DNA of 64,000 nt from positions 62,001-126,000 of the forward strand of contig CANQWM010000004.1 of the NCBI GenBank assembly GCA_947627535.1, written 5' to 3'. The notes beneath the pieces were generated by a model. It did not search any database and had not been told where the DNA came from. It was given only the letters and a program-made list of their open reading frames with translations. A program made the position numbers and the translations under genes. This document shows, piece by piece, positions 33,448 to 41,280 of the stretch. Numbering within the stretch: the first letter of the stretch is position 1; the number at the start of each line of letters is the position of its first letter. The stretch is from an uncultured Acetatifactor sp. Lineage in GTDB: Bacteria > Bacillota > Clostridia > Lachnospirales > Lachnospiraceae.

Positions 33448-35412
33448 TTATGCCTTTTCCTCCTGTGGCACCTCTTTCCGGATCTCCTTGGTCCGGATTT
33501 CCCTGCAGATCTGGTCGATGAACTCATCCAGAGGCTTCTGCCCCTCATCTCCTGCGAACCGGCTGCGGACGGATACCAGATTCTCGTCCTCCTCCTTCTG
33601 GCCGACCACCAGCATATAAGGAAGCTTGTCAAGCCTTGCCTCCCGGATCTTAAAGCCGATCTTTTCAGAGCGGTTGTCTGTGGTGGCGAGAATGCCGTTG
33701 TCCTTCAGCTTCGCCTCCACCTTTGCGGCATACTCCGAATATTTCTCGGAGATAGGAAGGACACGGACCTGTTCCGGACAGAGCCAGGTCGGGAACTTGC
33801 CCTCATATTTTTCAATGAGCCAGGCCAGGGTGCGCTCATAGCATCCCATGGAGGTTCTGTGGATGATATAGGGACGTATCTTGTCTCCGTTCTGGTCGAT
33901 GTAGTACATGTCGAACTGTTCCGCCAGCAGAGCGTCCCACTGAATGGTAATCATGGTGTCTTCCTTGCCGTACACATTGCAGGCGTTGATATCCACCTTG
34001 GGGCCATAGAACGCGGCTTCTCCCACATCCTCCACAAAATCGATCCCAAGCTCTTTTAAGATCTGGCGGATGCTTTCTTCCGTCTCTTCCCAGACCTTCG
34101 GCTCCCCGATGTATTTCTCCCGGTTATCCGGGTCCCACTTGGAAAGATGATAGGTCACATCCTCCTCCACGCCCAGCACGGTCAGGCAGTATTTTGCCAG
34201 GGCCAGGCAGTCCTTAAACTCCTGCACCATCTGGTCAGGGCGCACGATCAGATGTCCCTCCGAGATCGTAAACTGACGCACCCGGGTCAGGCCGTGCATC
34301 TCGCCGGAATCCTCGTTCCGAAACAGCGTGGATGTCTCGCCGTAGCGCAGCGGCAGGTCGCGGTAGGAATGCTGCGTCGCCTTGTACACATAATACTGGA
34401 AGGGACAGGTCATGGGCCGCAGCGCCAGAACCTCCTTGTCCTTCTTCTCGTCCCCCAGCACGAACATGCCGTCCAGATAATGGTCCCAGTGTCCCGAAAT
34501 CTTATACAGATCGCTTTTCGCCATCAAGGGGGTCTTCGTCCGCAGGTAGCCCCGCTTTTCCTCCTCATCCTCGATCCAGCGCTGCATGGTCTGGATGATC
34601 TTTGCCCCCTTGGGCATCAGAAGGGGCAGCCCCTGTCCGATCACATCCACCGTGGTAAAGAGCTCCATCTCCCGTCCCAGCTTGTTGTGGTCCCGGTTCT
34701 TTACGTTCTCCCAGTAAGCAAGGTACTCCTCCAGCTCTTCCTTCCTGCTGAAAGCGGTTCCGTAGATTCTCTGGAGCATGGCGTTCTCGGATTTTCCCCG
34801 CCAGTACGCCATGGAGGAGGAAGTCAGCTTAAATGCCTTGATCCCCTTTACGCTCATCAGGTGAGGCCCGGCGCACAGATCCACAAAGTTTTCACCCTGC
34901 CTGTAGAAGGAGATCTCCGCGTCCTCCGGGAGATCCCGGATCAGCTCCACCTTGTAGGGCTCGCCCCGGTCCTCCATTAATTTAATCGCCTCCTGGCGGG
35001 GCAGGGTAAACCGCTCCAGCCTGGCGCCGGTCTTGATGATCTTTTTCATCTCCGCCTCGAGGTTGTCAAGATCCTCCCTGGAGAAAGGCGCATGGTCAAA
35101 ATCATAGTAAAAGCCCGTATCTATGCTGGGCCCGATGGTAAGCTTTGCATCGGGGAAGAGATTCTTTACCGCTTCCGCCAGCACATGGGACGCCGTATGG
35201 CGGATGGTGGCAAGCCCCTCCTTGTCGTCGGCGGTACATACAGCAAGCTCGCAGTCTTCGGAAATCACCGTTCTCAGGTCCGCCACCTTCCCGTTTACTT
35301 TGGCGCAGCAGGCCGCCCGTGCCAGCCCCTCGCTGATATCCAATGCGATATCATAGATGCTTTTGCTTTCAGCGTACTCCCTCACGGAGCCGTCCTTCAA
35401 TGTAATCTTCAT
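33448..35412 (-). CDS. thrS: Threonyl-tRNA synthetase
   Basis: A 654-residue class II synthetase that charges tRNA-Thr. The TGS domain (MKITLKDGSVREYAESKSIYD), the editing domain with HTASHVLAEAV and the zinc-site Cys of LCAGPHL, class II motif 2 (FRNEDSGEMHGLTRVRQFT) and motif 3 (RTSMGCYERTLAWLIE) are present, then the anticodon-binding domain. The start at 35412 follows AAAGGATGAG; an in-frame extension to 35610 runs through the T-box terminator and is not real. It is controlled by a T-box. Confidence 0.97.
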   Translation of the reverse strand: MKITLKDGSVREYAESKSIYDIALDISEGLARAACCAKVNGKVADLRTVISEDCELAVCTADDKEGLATIRHTASHVLAEAVKNLFPDAKLTIGPSIDTGFYYDFDHAPFSREDLDNLEAEMKKIIKTGARLERFTLPRQEAIKLMEDRGEPYKVELIRDLPEDAEISFYRQGENFVDLCAGPHLMSVKGIKAFKLTSSSMAYWRGKSENAMLQRIYGTAFSRKEELEEYLAYWENVKNRDHNKLGREMELFTTVDVIGQGLPLLMPKGAKIIQTMQRWIEDEEEKRGYLRTKTPLMAKSDLYKISGHWDHYLDGMFVLGDEKKDKEVLALRPMTCPFQYYVYKATQHSYRDLPLRYGETSTLFRNEDSGEMHGLTRVRQFTISEGHLIVRPDQMVQEFKDCLALAKYCLTVLGVEEDVTYHLSKWDPDNREKYIGEPKVWEETEESIRQILKELGIDFVEDVGEAAFYGPKVDINACNVYGKEDTMITIQWDALLAEQFDMYYIDQNGDKIRPYIIHRTSMGCYERTLAWLIEKYEGKFPTWLCPEQVRVLPISEKYSEYAAKVEAKLKDNGILATTDNRSEKIGFKIREARLDKLPYMLVVGQKEEDENLVSVRSRFAGDEGQKPLDEFIDQICREIRTKEIRKEVPQEEKA

Positions 35413-35532
35413 ACGATGCTCATCCTTTCTTTTTTGAAATTGAATTGCTTTGCAAGCAGGGCGGCCGGAACTCCTGGCTCCATCGCATCGGCAGACTCGA
35501 AACGCTTTGCGTTTCTCGTTCGCGATGCGCGC

Positions 35533-35569
35533 AAAAAGTCCCTTGCAACAGAATTCTATTGCAAGGGAC
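35533..35569 (-). terminator. T-box terminator of thrS
   Basis: Eleven-base-pair stem GTCCCTTGCAA/TTGCAAGGGAC (35538-35548 with 35559-35569), followed on the minus strand by TTTTTGCGC. It lies 121 bases before the start codon, further than usual. Confidence 0.9.
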
Positions 35570-35822
35570 GCATTCTTCTGCGCGGTTCCACCCTTGTTGC
35601 CAGGCCCCACGGGACATTCCCGGGCCAGGCCGCCTTCTTTCGCTCGTAACGGGAGCTTCCGGGCTTGATTGGAGCCACTCCGAGATGGTCTTCAGACACC
35701 TTCCTGCCAAACCGCTTTCAGCTCCGTCACCAGATCATAACGGGCGGTTCTCTCTGGGGTTTTCCGGCGTCCTACTGTTCTCTTCCACGTTTTTCTTCCG
35801 CTTAACTGCTCTGAACTTATGA
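35533..35822 (-). promoter_or_regulatory. T-box riboswitch of thrS, Thr specifier
   Basis: The conserved T-box sequence AAGGGTGGAACCGCG (35581-35595, minus strand) pairs with the tRNA acceptor end, and a terminator follows. Stem I landmarks AGTA and CAGAGAG are visible. The specifier is read as ACC (35687-35689) in GAAG-ACC-ATCTCGGAG, which aligns with GAAG-GTG-GCTTCCGAG in the valS leader. Uncharged tRNA-Thr would block the terminator and turn on thrS. Confidence 0.9.
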
Positions 35823-35828
35823 TTTCCT

Positions 35829-35857
35829 ATCTTAATACTTTTCAGACGCTTTGTAAA
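35829..35857 (-). promoter_or_regulatory. Promoter of the thrS T-box transcript
   Basis: -35 TTTACA (35852-35857), 17-bp spacer, -10 TAAGAT (35829-35834). The -35 lies inside the last codons of the carD gene. Confidence 0.6.
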
Positions 35858-36399
35858 GCACTTTTTTCTTCGTCCGAACATTCCCTCTCCGCGCACTTTC
35901 CGCCTTCCAGCTCTCCGCTGATATATGCGCACACTTCTTCCCGCTCCAGCCCCAGAGCGACAGCCAGCTCCCCGTACAGGCTTTCCTCCGCGAGATGGAA
36001 ATATCTGGCGTCCACCGCCGTTACTTTTCTGCCTGCCTGGATCCGCTTCTGCTTTCTCTGGTAAATGGTCTTGATCACGCGCACCCACTCCTCACAGCTG
36101 TTGGCGCGCATCCTTTCCTTATAAATCTGTTCCGACAGCTTATCGTTTGCAATATCAAGCAGCGGAAGCTCCGGTATCATCCTGATCAGCTGCTTCGCCT
36201 CCTCAAAGCTCAGCACCCTGCGCATGGATTCCCCTGCGGCGTCCACGGGCACATAAACCGTGCTTCCCGACTGGTATTTCGGCTTCAGGATATAGTATTT
36301 TCGTTCCCTGTCCACTCCGGCGATATCCAGAGTGTCAATATCTTCCACGACACAGACCCCTTTGCTGCCGCACACAACGTATTCTCCGATCTCAAACAC
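35842..36399 (-). CDS. CarD/CdnL-family RNA polymerase-binding regulator
   Basis: A 185-residue protein. Residues 1-60 match the RNA polymerase-interacting (TRCF-like) domain (VFEIGEYVVCGSKGVCVVEDI), and the rest is a helical DNA-binding domain (EEWVRVIKTIYQRKQKRIQAG). These proteins stabilise open complexes at many promoters. I choose GTG at 36399: AAAGGAGGGA lies eight bases upstream and family members start with M-F-x-I-G. An ATG at 36435 with AAAAGGAT is the alternative. Confidence 0.88.
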   Translation of the reverse strand: MFEIGEYVVCGSKGVCVVEDIDTLDIAGVDRERKYYILKPKYQSGSTVYVPVDAAGESMRRVLSFEEAKQLIRMIPELPLLDIANDKLSEQIYKERMRANSCEEWVRVIKTIYQRKQKRIQAGRKVTAVDARYFHLAEESLYGELAVALGLEREEVCAYISGELEGGKCAERECSDEEKSALQSV

Positions 36400-36435
36400 A
36401 GACAGTCCCTCCTTTCCCAAAACCTTCCGAAACAT

Positions 36436-36759
36436 GTACGATATCCTTTTCCCAATATTATATCCTTATTTTAACAGAACAAACTGCAAAGTGTCAGTAA
36501 ATTTTATCGTTTTGGATGTTTTTTGTGAAAACTTCCCATGTCATGGGGGACATATTTTGTGCAATCTTACCAAAGCACGGCGTTTGTGCCCGCGCCTGCT
36601 TCCGGCTGGACCGGTTCCGTTCCCCGCCGGAATGGGACGGCTGCGAAGCAGCGGCGCCGTCTATGCGGGACAGCCCTATGCCCATCCGCCCGGAATACAA
36701 ATATCCCGCCGGATCCCGGCGGGATATGGATAAACTTTTCTTACCGGTCCGGCCTTTGT
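36436..36759 (-). other. Intergenic region before carD
   Basis: No gene seen in 324 bp. A consensus -10 TATAAT lies at 36457-36462 on the minus strand as the probable carD promoter; its -35 is weak. The far end holds the terminator of the DUF6033 gene. The middle is featureless G+C-rich sequence. Confidence 0.5.
36701..36727 (-). terminator. Hairpin terminator of the DUF6033 gene
   Basis: Perfect 12-bp stem ATATCCCGCCGG/CCGGCGGGATAT with a 3-base loop, 33 bases after the stop codon. The minus-strand tail TTGTATT is a poor U-run. Confidence 0.6.
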
Positions 36760-37491
36760 CTACACGGTAAAGTCAAACCTGTGGCCGCTGGGCGTAACCT
36801 CCGCGGGCACCTCGTCCCAGTTGACCTGGCCGATCCGTTCCATGAGCTCTTCCACAGAGGAAGCGTGTACGGTAGTGCGCTTTCCGTGTTCTCTTCCAGC
36901 CATGCCTTCCGGGCCTCTCCCCTGAAGCTCCTCCCATCTCTCCCGGTTCTTTTCCGCTCTCGTCTCCCGGTTCTTTTCCCGCGTCTCCACGCGCTTTTCC
37001 TCAATGCGCTCGCGCTGCTTCTCGCTGACCTTCTCCAGCTCCGCAAAATAGGAAACCTGGCCCCCGTCACCGATGGCGACTCCCATTCTCGTAACCTGCT
37101 CTCCCTTTTCGCCAAGCTGGTCCTTTAGATCGGCCAGCTGTGCGAAAGCATCGTCCAGCGCCTTCCGGTTCTCCTTTTCGACACTCTTATCCGCCGCCAT
37201 TTTCTCCAGCTCTTCCGGCTTCAGCAGTACGCTGTATGCCGCGCGGCCCCTGGCCAGAAGGGAGGATGCCTCCTCGTCCGTCTCATAGTCCGCGATAATG
37301 AAATCCGCGTTGCCGTAAGCCTGCTTCAACTCCTTTAAGAGATCTGTGGCCGCATCGCTGAGCTGCACCTTTTTCTGGCCGGCATCCTTCGCCGCGCCGG
37401 TTTCGGCCGCGGAAGCCGCCGAAGTCTTTGCGGTCTGGGGATTGTCATAGTAATTTCTCTGGAATACGCCGTAATTTCCGATTCTGTCCAT
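36760..37491 (-). CDS. DUF6033-family protein
   Basis: A 243-residue soluble protein resembling DUF6033: GNYGVFQRNYYDNPQTAKTS at the start, KKVQLSDAATDLLKELKQAYG, then DFIIADYETDEEASSLLARG. Residues 145-215 are a long charged helix (KQRERIEEKRVETREKNRET), probably coiled coil. Function is unknown. The start at 37491 follows GGAGGGCAGGAAC; longer in-frame extensions lack support. Not obviously part of the neighbouring signalling operon, although it follows it in the same direction. Confidence 0.75.
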   Translation of the reverse strand: MDRIGNYGVFQRNYYDNPQTAKTSAASAAETGAAKDAGQKKVQLSDAATDLLKELKQAYGNADFIIADYETDEEASSLLARGRAAYSVLLKPEELEKMAADKSVEKENRKALDDAFAQLADLKDQLGEKGEQVTRMGVAIGDGGQVSYFAELEKVSEKQRERIEEKRVETREKNRETRAEKNRERWEELQGRGPEGMAGREHGKRTTVHASSVEELMERIGQVNWDEVPAEVTPSGHRFDFTV

Positions 37492-37636
37492 GTTCCTGCC
37501 CTCCGTTGCATCCTGTTTTAAAGTGTAAATCCGTTTACAGCCTTCTTTATTATTATTTCGGACAAAATAAAATAAAATTAACACCTGCCCCGAAAATCTT
37601 TTCTGCATGTTCCAGGACGCCGCCAGGCAGCGCACA

Positions 37637-37703
37637 GCAGCGTTTTATTCCTGTTCCGTCAGACATCGCGGCGGCAGTGTCTTATTCCTGTCCCGCCAGA
37701 CAG
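37637..37703. repeat. Direct repeat at the hemerythrin gene end
   Basis: A roughly 30-bp sequence occurs twice with a 37-bp period (37637-37666 and 37674-37703), differing at only a few positions (core TTATTCCTGT). One copy encodes the last residues and stop codon of the hemerythrin gene; the other lies just beyond. It looks like a small tandem duplication. Confidence 0.6.
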
Positions 37704-38572
37704 TGCAGAATCTCCAGCCTGCCGCAGTCCGTCTCAAAATCCAGCAGAATGCTTTTGCTGATATCAATGCGGGAATCCGAATATTCTTTCAGGAAGATAT
37801 CTCCCCTCCATTGAAACCCTGTATAGCTCTCCCGGTTGAGATAGGACAGCGCCTGGGAAGCGAGAATATCCCCCAGCTCTATCAGGGCGGACATCTCGAT
37901 GGCGTTGGGCCACTCCGTGTTCCTTATCTCCATCCCGCTGATCTTCCTGTACAGCGCCCGGGCCATCTCATCGGAAAATCCAAAGAGAAACACATAGTTT
38001 TTTTCTCCGCTGATGATGATCCTGACAAAGATTTTCCCTTCCACATAGCCCTTGTAGACGCTTGTGCGCGTACAGTTGACCTGGATCCCGTAAGTATCCG
38101 TCAAAAGCTGCACCGTCACCCTGCGGATCAGGTCGTCCGCCCCGTCGAAGCTCGTTTCAAGGGCGATGGGCCGGTTTCTCACGATCTTCCTGTCGCAGTC
38201 GCAGATATGCACCGTCAGCCAGGTCATCAGCGTTCCCAGCAGCTTTTTTAACGTCTCCTTGGAAAAATCTTTCTGCACCTTCTCCTGATAGGCAAGGACG
38301 GTATTTTTAAAATCTCTGTGGATCCGCACATGCTGGTCATAGCTGACATAACCGCGCTCCCTCTGCAGCGCCTCCTCCGCCTCAAAATGACGGATGGTGT
38401 AAGAGACCAGAAAATCCAGCAGCACCAGACATTCCCTTTTGTTCGCCGTCTCGTCCCCCGTCATGGCAACCGCGAGAAGCGCTTCCACCCTGCGGAACAG
38501 CTCCCTGTGCTGCGCATCTATTTCCTCGTCGCCGATCCTGTATTCCTCTTTCCAGAGTCTGACCTCTTCCAT
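37682..38572 (-). CDS. Bacteriohemerythrin with C-terminal CheX-like domain
   Basis: A 296-residue cytoplasmic protein. Residues 1-130 are a hemerythrin domain with all seven diiron ligands visible: His22, His62, Glu66, His81, His85, His122 and Asp127. It should bind O2. Residues about 150-296 resemble CheX/CheC-type domains (IIISGEKNYVFLFGFSDEMARALYRKISG; EMSALIELGDILASQALSYL), which dephosphorylate response regulators or bind signalling partners. The start at 38572 follows GGGAGG. It is the last gene of the signalling operon, so oxygen may feed into the phosphorelay (inference). Confidence 0.85.
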   Translation of the reverse strand: MEEVRLWKEEYRIGDEEIDAQHRELFRRVEALLAVAMTGDETANKRECLVLLDFLVSYTIRHFEAEEALQRERGYVSYDQHVRIHRDFKNTVLAYQEKVQKDFSKETLKKLLGTLMTWLTVHICDCDRKIVRNRPIALETSFDGADDLIRRVTVQLLTDTYGIQVNCTRTSVYKGYVEGKIFVRIIISGEKNYVFLFGFSDEMARALYRKISGMEIRNTEWPNAIEMSALIELGDILASQALSYLNRESYTGFQWRGDIFLKEYSDSRIDISKSILLDFETDCGRLEILHCLAGQE

Positions 38573-38604
38573 AAACAACCTCCCGTAAATTCCTGCCCGT
38601 CACG

Positions 38605-41274
38605 CTACCACTGCTTCAGACAGATCACACCGACGGTGCCAAGGCCGCAGTTACTTATGATGGTAGCGGATGCTTTCTGCAGGAAAACGCGCTCAAAATG
38701 CTGATAGCTTTTCAGCTGCTGCATGAACTCCTGCTGCTGTTTCACAGAGATTCCCGCATGGGTCAGGAAGCATACCTTGTCATCCAGCTGACTTACGTTG
38801 CGCATCTGCATTTTAATATACTTCAGATAGGCCTTCTCCGGACTTCCCAGGATGAGGGCCTGAAGCTTGATCCTGCTCTGGCTCATATACAGAACGGGAT
38901 GCAGGGAGAAAATCCTGCAGAGCGTCATTACCCCCTTGCCGATCTTGCCGTTTTGGTAAAGGGCTTCCGGCCTGGTGACAATAAAGCTGGTGGAAATACG
39001 ATCCCGGAAATCAGCCAGATCTTTCAGGATATCGGGGGCGCTCATGTTGCTCTGCGCCATCTTCGCGGCATACAGCACCAGCATCCCCATGCCGCTGGAG
39101 AGATGGCCGGAATCCACTACATGCACGTTGTCAAAGCCCTTCGCCGCCTCCATGGCCGCCGCGTAGCAGGAGCTGGTGTCCTTTGCCATCGTGATGTGGA
39201 TCACCTGCTCCGCCTTCTCAAGGGCATTGGCAAAGAGCGTTTCATACTCCTCCGGGGAAGCGTGTTCAGAGCGCACGGCGCTTCCGCCGTCTAACAGGTA
39301 AGGGACAAGGTTGTCGGCCGTAACCTCCCTGCCGTCGCAGAATCTTCCCTGATCCGTGTAAATATAATAGTACATGGTCTTGATCTCATACCGGTCCAGC
39401 CACTCCTTCGGCAGATCGCATACACAGTCCGCGGTAACGGCCACCTTTCTCCTCCGGATACCCATAACCTGCTGGATAACCTCTTCGGACTGCTCCTCCT
39501 CTTTGCCGCTGTACTCGATCAGCTCACTTGGCAGGAACTTTAGCAGCGTCGCTTCCAGAAGCGCACCGTTAATAGGCTTCGCGAGATAACTCTGAAAGCC
39601 GCTGTTCTGGTAGATTTCCTCCGCCCCCGACAGGGCGTTGGCCGTCAGCGCGATGACAGGCACATCCCGGCACAAGCCCTCCTGCTGTCTGCGCAGCCGT
39701 TTTAAGGTCTCCACGCCGTCCATGCCCGGCATCATATGATCCATAAAGATCACATGATAGAATTTTCCTCTGGTCTTCTCCAGGCACTCCTCCCCGCTGC
39801 CGGCGGTGTCCACCTGGACTTTCGTGCCGCGCAGAAGCTTGGTGGCAACCATCAGGTTCATTTCATTGTCATCCACCACCAGGACTCTCGCGTCCGGCGC
39901 CTCAAAGGTCTGTCTGTACTTGTCGCGGGCGGCGATCTTTTTCTTAATCATAAGGTCCAGAGGCCCTATGGGCTTCTCATCCATGATCTGCTGTTCCACG
40001 ACCACCGTAAAGGTAGAACCCTTGGTATAGATGCTGTCCACCGTGATCTTGCCGCCCATCATCTCGATGAGCTGTTTGGAGATGGAAAGTCCCAGACCGG
40101 TTCCCTCCACCTTCCGGTTCTTCTCCGTATCCATCCGCTTGTAGGTTTCAAACAGCTGGTCCATATCGTCTTTTTTAATTCCCATTCCCGTATCGGCCAC
40201 GGAAATCCTCAGCTTTACGCTGTTGGCTCCGCTCCGCTCCGCCTTGGCCCGCAGCGTCACGGATCCCCTCTCCGTATATTTCACGGCGTTGGTCAGGATA
40301 TTGGTCAATACCTGTTTTAACCGGATCTCATCTCCGTAAAGCATGGACGGGATCTCAGGGGAAATGTCGATCTTAAATTCCAGTTCCTTCTGGTGCGCCC
40401 GCACCCAGATAATGTTTACCAGGTCGCTGAACATGGCGCCTGTCTCGTACCGGGTGGGAACGATCTCCATCTTGCCGGATTCCAGCTTTGACAGATCCAG
40501 AATATCGTTAATCAGCGTCAGCAGCATTTTGCTGGCGTTCTGGATATTGATGGAGTTTTCCGCGATCTCATCCGAGATATCCTCCCGGAGCGTCATTTCG
40601 TTCAGGCCGATAATGGTATTGATGGGCGTGCGGATCTCATGGCTCATATTGGCGAAGAAGGCGCTCTGGGAACGGCTGATCTCCTCGATCTGCTCCTTCT
40701 GCTCTTCCGTGACCTTGACTTCTCTCTCATACACGGCGTTCTGCATCTTGATCAGCATACCGATCAGCACGGAGGCGAGGACCAGCGCGGCGGCACAGTC
40801 AAAATAAACATACCCGCTGCCGTTGATGGGCAGGATCCAGTCCGGGAACAGGTAACCCAGCACAAAGGTCACACAGATCGCGAGAAGGGAATACACGGTC
40901 AGCGCCAACAGCTTTTTTCCCCGAAACATCAGAAATACCAGGGTCACGCCTACCAGAAACCAGACAGACGCGCCGCTCTGCGCACCGCCGTTTAAGAAAA
41001 AGATGACCGGAAATACCACTCCGTTTGCCAGGAGGACGAAGAGCAAGGCAAAAGCCTCAAACTTCCTGTATTTCACCGAGCTTCGAAGCCCCAGCACCAT
41101 AAGCACCAGCAGAACCAGAAGAGGCAGGAGCACAACGGGGGACTGGCCCTGAATAATGCTGGTGAAGATATTAAAGACCACCGCCGTCATCCCCAGCATT
41201 ACGATCAATCTGAACAATCGCTCCCGCAGGCTGATGTCTTCATCCAGCTGCCTGCGGATCCATTTTTTCAACAT
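38605..41274 (-). CDS. Hybrid histidine kinase-receiver-DegV fusion
   Basis: An 889-residue protein with three parts. Residues 20-178 hold about six transmembrane spans. Residues 200-430 are a kinase: His212 in FFANMSHEIRTP, N box NILTNAVKY, DTGMG and GTGLGL. Residues 462-585 are a receiver: VLVVDDNEMN, Asp512 in FMDHMMPGMDG, and Lys566 in AKP. Residues 608-887 match DegV/FakB fatty-acid-binding proteins: VTADCVCDLPKEW, SEHASPEEYETLF, ITMAKDTSSCYAAAMEAA and VVDSGHLSSGMGMLV. DegV proteins bind fatty acids for phosphorylation by FakA; here the domain probably senses lipid and tunes the kinase (inference). The start is six bases after the stop of the next kinase gene. Confidence 0.93.
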   Translation of the reverse strand: MLKKWIRRQLDEDISLRERLFRLIVMLGMTAVVFNIFTSIIQGQSPVVLLPLLVLLVLMVLGLRSSVKYRKFEAFALLFVLLANGVVFPVIFFLNGGAQSGASVWFLVGVTLVFLMFRGKKLLALTVYSLLAICVTFVLGYLFPDWILPINGSGYVYFDCAAALVLASVLIGMLIKMQNAVYEREVKVTEEQKEQIEEISRSQSAFFANMSHEIRTPINTIIGLNEMTLREDISDEIAENSINIQNASKMLLTLINDILDLSKLESGKMEIVPTRYETGAMFSDLVNIIWVRAHQKELEFKIDISPEIPSMLYGDEIRLKQVLTNILTNAVKYTERGSVTLRAKAERSGANSVKLRISVADTGMGIKKDDMDQLFETYKRMDTEKNRKVEGTGLGLSISKQLIEMMGGKITVDSIYTKGSTFTVVVEQQIMDEKPIGPLDLMIKKKIAARDKYRQTFEAPDARVLVVDDNEMNLMVATKLLRGTKVQVDTAGSGEECLEKTRGKFYHVIFMDHMMPGMDGVETLKRLRRQQEGLCRDVPVIALTANALSGAEEIYQNSGFQSYLAKPINGALLEATLLKFLPSELIEYSGKEEEQSEEVIQQVMGIRRRKVAVTADCVCDLPKEWLDRYEIKTMYYYIYTDQGRFCDGREVTADNLVPYLLDGGSAVRSEHASPEEYETLFANALEKAEQVIHITMAKDTSSCYAAAMEAAKGFDNVHVVDSGHLSSGMGMLVLYAAKMAQSNMSAPDILKDLADFRDRISTSFIVTRPEALYQNGKIGKGVMTLCRIFSLHPVLYMSQSRIKLQALILGSPEKAYLKYIKMQMRNVSQLDDKVCFLTHAGISVKQQQEFMQQLKSYQHFERVFLQKASATIISNCGLGTVGVICLKQW

Positions 41275-41280
41275 AGCGCT

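Noticed and set aside
33448-35610. 720-residue thrS starting at 35610
   Set aside because: The extra 66 codons run through the T-box motif and terminator; the true start is at 35412.
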